Positions 57,713 through 64,000 of a stretch of 64,000 nucleotides of DNA are shown in pieces (positions within the stretch are counted from its first letter, which is position 1; each line of letters begins with the position of its first letter). This stretch comes from Omphiscola glabra (Eukaryota; Mollusca; Gastropoda; Lymnaeidae): positions 10,175,893 through 10,239,892 of the forward strand of contig OZ024807.1 of assembly GCA_964017045.1 (NCBI GenBank), in the 5' to 3' direction. The notes under the pieces were generated by a model. It searched no databases. It was not told the DNA's origin and saw only the letters and a list, made by a program, of their open reading frames with translations. A program made the translations under genes and the position numbers.

Positions 57713-57889
57713 ACTTCCGGTCAAAGATGACCACCTTGACCTGACCTACTTAGACATCTTCCAGCCCGAGTTCTGCCTGATCCTCCTCGGCCCGCTGATT
57801 ATTGCCGGCATTCTGGGGGCCATTATACACGTCATCTCTAACTCGTGTACGACACCTAGACCTGGAGTCGTCACACGAGATAATCTTAA
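57713..57889 (+). CDS. Receptor exon 3, intact copy (end of S1, M1)
   Basis: A 177-base exon after GACGTTTCCAG. It encodes LPVKDDHLDLTYLDIFQPEF, then the hydrophobic CLILLGPLIIAGILGAIIHV, which is M1 (about residues 417-439 of the joined protein), and a short polar loop rich in Thr/Pro. I place the donor at AATCTTAA|GTATGG because it leaves phase 2, exactly what the acceptor at 59,411 needs. Without splicing the frame would stop 19 bases further on. Confidence 0.8.
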
Positions 57890-59410
57890 GTATGGGGGAC
57901 ATTTTTAAGATAATCTCAAAATAAAGGAAACCTTACCCCCCCCCCCCCCCCCCCCAGCTACTCCCAGTTATTGAAATCCCATCAGATAATCTTATTTATA
58001 GGAAAAATAAGAGGTAATCCTAAGAAATCCCCTAAAATAATCCTAATTTAATTTAACATAACTCAGCTAATCCCATGAAAGTATATCCTATCAGAATATC
58101 CCAAATATCTTAATAATTTCACATTATAGTCCCATGAATGGAAATCCAATCAGAATATCCCAAAATAGCTGAACTATTTGACAGATAATCCCATCAATGG
58201 GAATCATCTCTTCGAATATGTCCCATGACCTAAACTCGGTTATATTCTTAAGCTCTGAACAACAGATAGACAGGCTTGTATATTCTGTTAGTTGGTCATC
58301 CCACCCACGGTCAACCCACCAACCCCTCTCCCACCGATGCACCCAAACCCCCTTTAAAAGGGCATGTTAAACTATAAGAAATGGATATATTTTATTATAT
58401 ATTTTTTTGCTGGCACCCGTCCGTCACAAAGTGACCATGGTGTGAACTTCTCAGGATAAAAATCAACAAGGCCTGGGATTATTCTTCTAGAAGATTATAA
58501 GCTGGTTCCCAACAGCAGATCGCCTCTCTCAACGCCGCTGCGTAACCCAAGGGAACATCATGGGGATGATACAGCTTGGCACCGGTGGCGTCGCAAGAGT
58601 TGTCGTAATGTTTAATTGTACCAATGTGATCCGCCTACGGGACTCAATCTCCGGGTTTGACTTCGGAGTTTCCGACTCTTAGATGAGTTGCCATCCAAGG
58701 TTAACGAGTCCCATCCACTTGGGGTACCTGTGATGTTTTTTGCTTGAAAGGGATTGAACTACATACCATCAACTTGAGATTTGCTCAGTTTTAGACCACT
58801 CAGCCACCCAGCATCCTAAATGGATCAGATTCACACATATCCTGAAGGTAAAAAAAAAAAAAAGACTCAACAATACAATAAACTTGATGACAAGAAGCCT
58901 TCTCCGGCGAACAAACAACAGTAAAGGAATATGAAATATCCGAGAGGACAGCAAGAACCTGTTTGATAGGGCTCTTGACCAAAGAATTTTTTTTTTAAAT
59001 GTAAAAAAAAAAAAGTTACCACACGCACACCCACCCCACCCCACAAAAATCTCTCCCCCCCCCCCCCAATGTAATCTTAAGAACACGCCGAGTGGACCAG
59101 CATATGAACACGATAGCTTAGAGATAATCTATAACATAATAAAGTAATATAGAAAGGTGCCAGTCTATGTCATATCGTGGTACTAAATACAATTTTTGTA
59201 AGCCGTTGCCTTGGAGATATCAGTTTTTTTGGACGCAGTATAAAATACTTCTTACGTAGAAATTAGAATTTGCATTAATACGTTGTAAGAAGATACTGAT
59301 CTCATGAAATCTTAATGTTAAATGCAACGAAACAATGTTTAGTTTTTGTTTTTTTTAGTATTATTAATTAATTAATTATTATTGAAACGAAACTTTCCTA
59401 TTCCTCGTAG
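57890..59410 (+). other. Last intron of the receptor
   Basis: From GTATGG to TTCCTCGTAG. It contains a C run (57,938-57,956), a degenerate AATCCCAT/CAGAATATCCC repeat (57,960-58,210) and a minus-strand tRNA-derived SINE. Confidence 0.7.
58420..58815 (-). mobile_element. tRNA-derived SINE
   Basis: On the minus strand there is a perfect RNA polymerase III A box, TGGCTGAGTGGTCTA (58792-58806), followed about 30 bases later by a B box AGTTCAATCCC (58750-58760). The head GCTGGGTGGCTGAGTGG resembles a Leu/Ser-type tRNA. The body past the B box is non-tRNA and mixed-composition. The 3' limit (low coordinate) is uncertain and no target duplication was found. It is not a functional tRNA: the anticodon arm and acceptor pairing are not preserved. 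Confidence 0.7.
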
Positions 59411-60185
59411 ATTGATAGCGTCATTTCCCGACCACATCTGCTTCCACGCGGAGAGGACCTACAGGATCCAGTCGGGTCTCCTCCTCAGAACGTCCTGGGC
59501 CGTGTTCTGGTTCATCATCAGCTCCGCCTACTCGGCCTACCTCGTGACCACCTTCACCATCAAACCACCGGACCTGGCCCTCAGGACGTTCAGGCAGCTC
59601 CTCGACCACCCGGAGTTCACTTTCGGCATGACCGCCCACGACACGGCGCTCATCACCGTCCTGAGGACCTCCAACGACAGGATCCTCCGCCAGGTGTGGC
59701 AGAAGCTGTACGAGCGCAACAGGACGGACCCGTCCACCTTCGACCCCAAGATGGACTTTCACCTGAGCCGCGTGCTCAGCGGCGGATACGCCTTCGTGTT
59801 ACAAACCTCGTTGGACTTGCTGTCCTCCGAGACCTATCCTGACGTTCGGGTTTTCCCGCAGAAGGATTTCCAAGAAATCAACCAGGCGTACGTCGCGGTT
59901 CCGAAACACACGTTCTACGCAAAGGACGTGAGAAAGGTTCTGCTGTCCCTGGAAGAATCAGGGATTCTCGACAAGCTGAAAGAGGCTTACATGAAGAAGG
60001 CGGTGAAATACCCGGACGACCGTCAAATCAGCTCGACGGAGGCCGTGACCTTTCACAGAATCGAACTGCCGGTTTACTTTGCGGTGGCGGGCATCGCCCT
60101 GGCCGCGTTGTCGCTGCTGGTGGAGATTTTGCTGCACAGGTGCAAGGGGAGACGTCGCTATGACGTGACGTGCAAGCTTCCATGA
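59411..60185 (+). CDS. Ionotropic receptor, last exon: pore loop, M3, S2, M4
   Basis: Terminal exon from the acceptor CTATTCCTCGTAG to TGA, 257 full residues plus a split codon. In order: pore-loop region (FPDHICFHAERTYRIQSG), which lacks the usual Q/R/N selectivity site; M3 (about 484-506 of the joined protein) with SSAYSAYLVTTFTI; S2, including FGMTAHDTALITVLRTSN and YAFVLQTSLDLL; M4 at about 675-698 (LPVYFAVAGIALAALSLLVE); and a short basic cytoplasmic tail. Gln587 stands where iGluRs have the glutamate of LLEST that holds the ligand amino group, and the GS(S/T) ligand contact is replaced by His-Asp. This is typical of IRs that do not bind glutamate. The same Gln is found in the minus-strand paralogue at 41,620. 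The exon is GC-rich against an AT-rich background, as expected for a gene under selection. Confidence 0.92.
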
Positions 60186-60353
60186 CGCAGTAGAAAGTGG
60201 GCTTCCAAAATGTGTTTCATCAATTTAAAATGATTCATGATCAATTGACGAAATGTGCGATTTGGTTTCGTTGTTTCCCCCCCCCCCCCCATCCCTTTTA
60301 AAAAAATCAATAATTCAGGCATGAATTATATAATCTAAATAATCACTGTCAGC

Positions 60354-60359
60354 AATAAA
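60354..60359 (+). terminator. Candidate poly(A) signal of the receptor gene
   Basis: AATAAA about 170 bases after the TGA at 60,185, a normal distance for a short 3' untranslated region. Confidence 0.4.
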
Positions 60360-60473
60360 CACTAAACACTTAATAATTTATTAAATAGGTAACACCATCA
60401 AAAAATATTTTAAAATGGCTTTAGTTTAAACTGTTTTTCTTTTTGTAACTCGGAACTATCCAAGTTTATAAGA

Positions 60474-60536
60474 TAGCGCAAGTTGTTTGCGCTAACGATT
60501 TCCTGAAAGGCTGCACGTATTGGTACCCGGGTACCA
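60474..60536. other. Two adjacent palindromes
   Basis: TAGCGCAA-GTTGT-TTGCGCTA (perfect 8-bp stem, 60474-60494) is followed by the perfect 16-bp palindrome TGGTACCCGGGTACCA (60521-60536). Confidence 0.7.
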
Positions 60537-60826
60537 GAATTGAGAGCTTGGGATTAAAAAACTATTTAAAACACTATTGTTGGGTTTGTAAGACAAAATT
60601 TGGTATCAAATGAAAGATTATTGAATGTAATATACGTTTGTAATCTTAATTCTTCAGTTTTACTAAAATAAACTACTACAAATGACATCCGAATTAAAAC
60701 AGGATAGGGAATTAAAACATGGAGGGGGGTTTTGTATTACAAAGGAGGGTGGGGGAGTGGGACACCAAATGGAACATTTCAAATTTGACAGAGGTGGCTC
60801 GTTTCGGTTAAATTCAAGAATAGGAT

Positions 60827-61112
60827 GCCACCAGAGCAGGGGTTCCATCAGAGCAGGGCGCCATCAGAGCAGGGCGCCATCAGAGCAGGGCGCCATCAGA
60901 GCAGGGTGCCATCAGAGCAGGGCGCCATCAGAGCAGGGCGCCATCAGAGCAGGGCGCCATCAGAACAGGGTGCCATCAGAGCAGGGCGCCATCAGCGCAG
61001 GGTGCCATCAGAGCAGGGCGCCATCATAGCAGGGCGCCATCAGAGCAGGGCGCCATCAGAGCAGTGTGCCATCAGAGCAGGGCGCCATCAGAGCAGTGTA
61101 CCATCAGAGAAG
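60827..61112. repeat. 16-bp GCCATCAGAGCAGGGC minisatellite
   Basis: About 18 near-perfect copies of the 16-bp unit. Because the unit is not a multiple of three, each frame cycles through three reading registers, giving Arg/Gln/Pro/Ser-rich open frames. Confidence 0.93.
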
Positions 61113-61949
61113 CTTTTTTCTCAAACAACTGGTATCTCCTATCAAAGAATCCATGCTTTCTTGTCTTGCTCTCGACAAGCTTGCGTCTGTGAAGACTAGG
61201 AAAGTAAAGTTTTAATTAAAGTAAAAATAATAAAATAGAAATTAAATTTAAAAAATCGTTCAGTGTCTAGCTCAACTTTTATTTTCAGGTCAATTTTTTT
61301 AAATTAAATATTTCTGTCTGTGATAATTGTTTAAATAAGATAAGCCAAATATTAAAAAAACGAGGCATTGTCACCATGCCGTCTCTCTTCGTTCTTAAAA
61401 GATTTTTGTGTGTGCGTGTTCGCCAATGATTTAAGGTGCCGCCCCTGCACGGGATGAAGGTATATTTCATAGCGGTCTATGATAACAAATACGGTTTTTT
61501 TTTTTTTTTTTTTTGGGAAGTGTTCAAAGAAAAAGCAACACACTGTTTTTTTCATTTTATTTTTTGGTTTTTATTTGATAGACGATATTACAGAACAAAC
61601 AGAGCTAGCGGTTATCGGATACTGGTATTTGTTGGAATACAAAATCGATTACTGTTTGTGTGCAATCGTCATTCATGTTGGGTTTTTTTTTTTTTTTTTT
61701 TTGTTATTAAAAAAAATATTTAAATATGGTTTTGCTTTAAAATATTCGATTCCTTACACATCCTGATTACACAGTAAAGAATCGGATGGCCCTGGGCGAG
61801 AAGATCGGTATCAAATTAATCGAGATAATTATAACCAAAAAATCGTTGCAAATGGGATGAGAGAAAAAATGAGGTGAAGGAGGTTTGGGGGGGGGGGGGG
61901 GGGAATAGGCATTGAAACTTGTAAACAATGATTAACTTTTCATGTTGTT
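61113..61949. other. AT-rich intergenic DNA, no gene recognised
   Basis: T runs at 61,497 and 61,684 and a G run at 61,887-61,904. Confidence 0.55.
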
Positions 61950-64000
61950 TACTGAATTGCTGAATTACTGAGTTACTGAATTGCTGAATTATTGAATTGC
62001 TGCATTATTGAGTTACTGAATTATTAAATTACTGAATTATTGAATTATTGAATTACTGAATTATTAAATTACTAAATTATTGAATTATTGAATTAGTTAT
62101 TGAATTACTGAATTATTGAATTACTGAATTACTAAATTATTGAATTACTGAATTATTGAATTACTGAATTACTGAATTATTGAATTACTGAATTCTTAAA
62201 TTACTGAATTATTGAATTACTGAATTATTGAATTACTGAATTATTGAATTACTGAATTATTGAATTACTGAATTATTGAATTACTGAATTATTGAATTAC
62301 TGAATTCTTAAATTACTGAATTATTGAATTATTGAATTACTGAATTATTGAATTACTTAGTTATTGAATTACTAAATTATTGAATTACTGAATTATTAAA
62401 TTACTGAATTATTTAATTATTGAATTATTGAATTACTTAGTTATTGAATTACTGAATTACTGAATTATTGAATTACTGAATTATTGAATTATTGAATTAC
62501 TTAGTTATTGAATTACTGAATTACTGAATTATTGAATTACTGAATTATTAAATTACTGAATTATTGAATTATTGAATTACTGAATTACTGAATTATTGAA
62601 TTACTGAATTATTGAATTATTGAATTACTGAATTATTGAATTACTGAATTATTGAATTACTGAATTATTGAATTACTGAATTATTAAATTATTGAATTAT
62701 TGAATTACTGAATTATTGAATTACTTAGTTATTAAATTATTGAATTACTGAATTATGGAATTACTGAATTTTTGAATTATTGAATTACTGAATTATTGAA
62801 TTACTTAGTTATTGAATTATTGAATTACTGAATTATTGAATTACTGAATTATTGAATTATTGAATTACTTAGTTATTGAATTTTTGAATTACTGAATTAT
62901 TGAATTACTGAATTATTGAATTACTGAATTACTGAATTACTAAATTAATGAATAACTGAATTACTGAATTATTTAATTATTGAATTACTGAATTATTGAA
63001 TTACTTAGTTATTGAATTACTGAATTACTTAGTTATTGAATTATTGAATTACTGAATTACTTAGTTATTGAATTATTGAATTACTGAATGACTGAATTAC
63101 TGAATTATTGAATTACTGAATTACTGAATTTTTGAATTACTGAATTATTGAATTACTGAATTATTGAATTACTGAATTACTGAATTACTGAATTATTGAA
63201 TTACTGAATTATTGAATTATTGAATTATTGAATTACTGAATTATTAAATTACTAAATAATTGAATTATTGAATTACTGAATTATTGATATACTGAATTAT
63301 TGAATTAGTGAATTATTCAATTACTTAGTTATTGAATTACTGAATTATTGAATTATTGAATTACTGAATTATTGAATTACTGAATTATTGAATTACTGAA
63401 TTACCGAATTATTGAATTACTGAATTATTAAATTACTGAATTATTGAATTACTGATTTTTTGAATTATTGAATTACTTAGTTATTGAATTATTGAATTAC
63501 TGAATTATTGAATTACTTAGTTATTGAATTACTGAATTATTAAATTACTGAATTATTGAATTACTGATTTTTTGAATTATTGAATTACTTAGTTATTGAA
63601 TTATTGAATTACTGAATTATTGAATTACTTAGTTATTGAATTACTGAATTATTGAATTACTGAATTATTAAATTACTGAATTATTGAATTATTGAATTAC
63701 TGAATTATTGAATTATTGAATTACTGAATTATTGAATTACTGAATTATTGAATTACTGAATTATTGAATTACTTAGTTATTGAATTATTGAATTACTGAA
63801 TTATTGAATTACTGAATTATTGAATTATTGAATTACTGAATTATTGAATTACTGAATTATTTAATTATTGAATTACTTAGTTATTGAATTATTGAATTAC
63901 TGAATTATTGAATTACTGAATTATTGAATTACTGAATTATTGAATTACTGAATTATTGAATTACTGAATTATTCAATTACTTAGTTATTGAATTATTGAA
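61950..64000. repeat. 8-bp AT-rich satellite (TGAATTAC / TGAATTAT), runs off the window
   Basis: More than 2 kb of the 8-mers TGAATTAC and TGAATTAT, mostly alternating, with occasional TTAGTTAT and TAAATTAC variants. The core GAATTA with its reverse TAATTC gives dense short palindromes (GAATTC once in a while). The array continues past the right edge. Confidence 0.97.

Larger units (their letters stand above)
55086..57791. repeat. 2.7-kb tandem duplication, copy 2 (about 2,706 bp)
   Basis: Second head-to-tail copy, starting with 6.5 units of the 12-bp minisatellite and running through the 40-bp and 34-bp arrays, exon 2 and the start of exon 3. At 57,791 it continues into the intact exon 3 (CCGCTGATTATT). 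See copy 1 for the comparison. Confidence 0.95.
60186..60826. other. 3' flank of the receptor
   Basis: Contains a C run (60,278-60,290), the poly(A) signal candidate and the palindromes at 60,474-60,536. No further gene. Confidence 0.55.

Overview
The window is eukaryotic nuclear DNA. It has spliced exons with GT..AG borders, no operons, AT-rich intergenic DNA, abundant minisatellites, non-LTR retrotransposon ends, a tRNA-derived SINE and several short non-autonomous hAT elements with 8-bp target duplications. The only host genes I can recognise belong to the ionotropic receptor / ionotropic glutamate receptor (IR/iGluR) superfamily in a divergent form. Together with the repeat types this suggests a lophotrochozoan, most likely a mollusc and perhaps a gastropod. 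That taxonomic guess is inference.

Layout. Positions 1-41,500 hold no host gene I can defend. They contain at least fifteen different tandem arrays (units of 8-51 bp), many G/C homopolymers, the 3' ends of two 5'-truncated LINEs (3.4-3.9 kb and 20.17-20.5 kb), a family of short hAT elements (4.6, 24.0, 25.7 and 29.6 kb), one or more further hAT-like families (22.2 and 26.9 kb) and a 41-bp satellite with higher-order structure (30.9-31.9 kb). Positions 41,620-42,400 (minus strand) are the last exon of one IR-like receptor. Upstream of it, on the same strand, lies a decayed LINE (42.6-44.2 kb) that itself carries a 169-bp GC-rich insertion with a perfect 8-bp target duplication.

Positions 50,750-60,185 (plus strand) hold a second, more complete IR-like gene. 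It is head-to-head with the first. I could join four exons in phase into a predicted 713-residue protein: signal peptide, N-terminal domain, S1, M1, pore-loop region, M3, S2 and M4. A near-identical 2.7-kb tandem duplication (52,383-55,085 and 55,086-57,791) lies inside this gene. It duplicates the second exon and the start of the third, and the first copy of the third exon is cut inside M1 and runs into a 12-bp minisatellite. The two copies appear to differ only in the length of two poly-G runs, so this is either a very recent duplication or an assembly error.

From 60.2 kb to the end there is a poly(A) signal, palindromes, a 16-bp minisatellite and more than 2 kb of an 8-bp AT-rich satellite that runs off the window. 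Most long open frames in the window are by-products of tandem repeats whose unit is a multiple of three.
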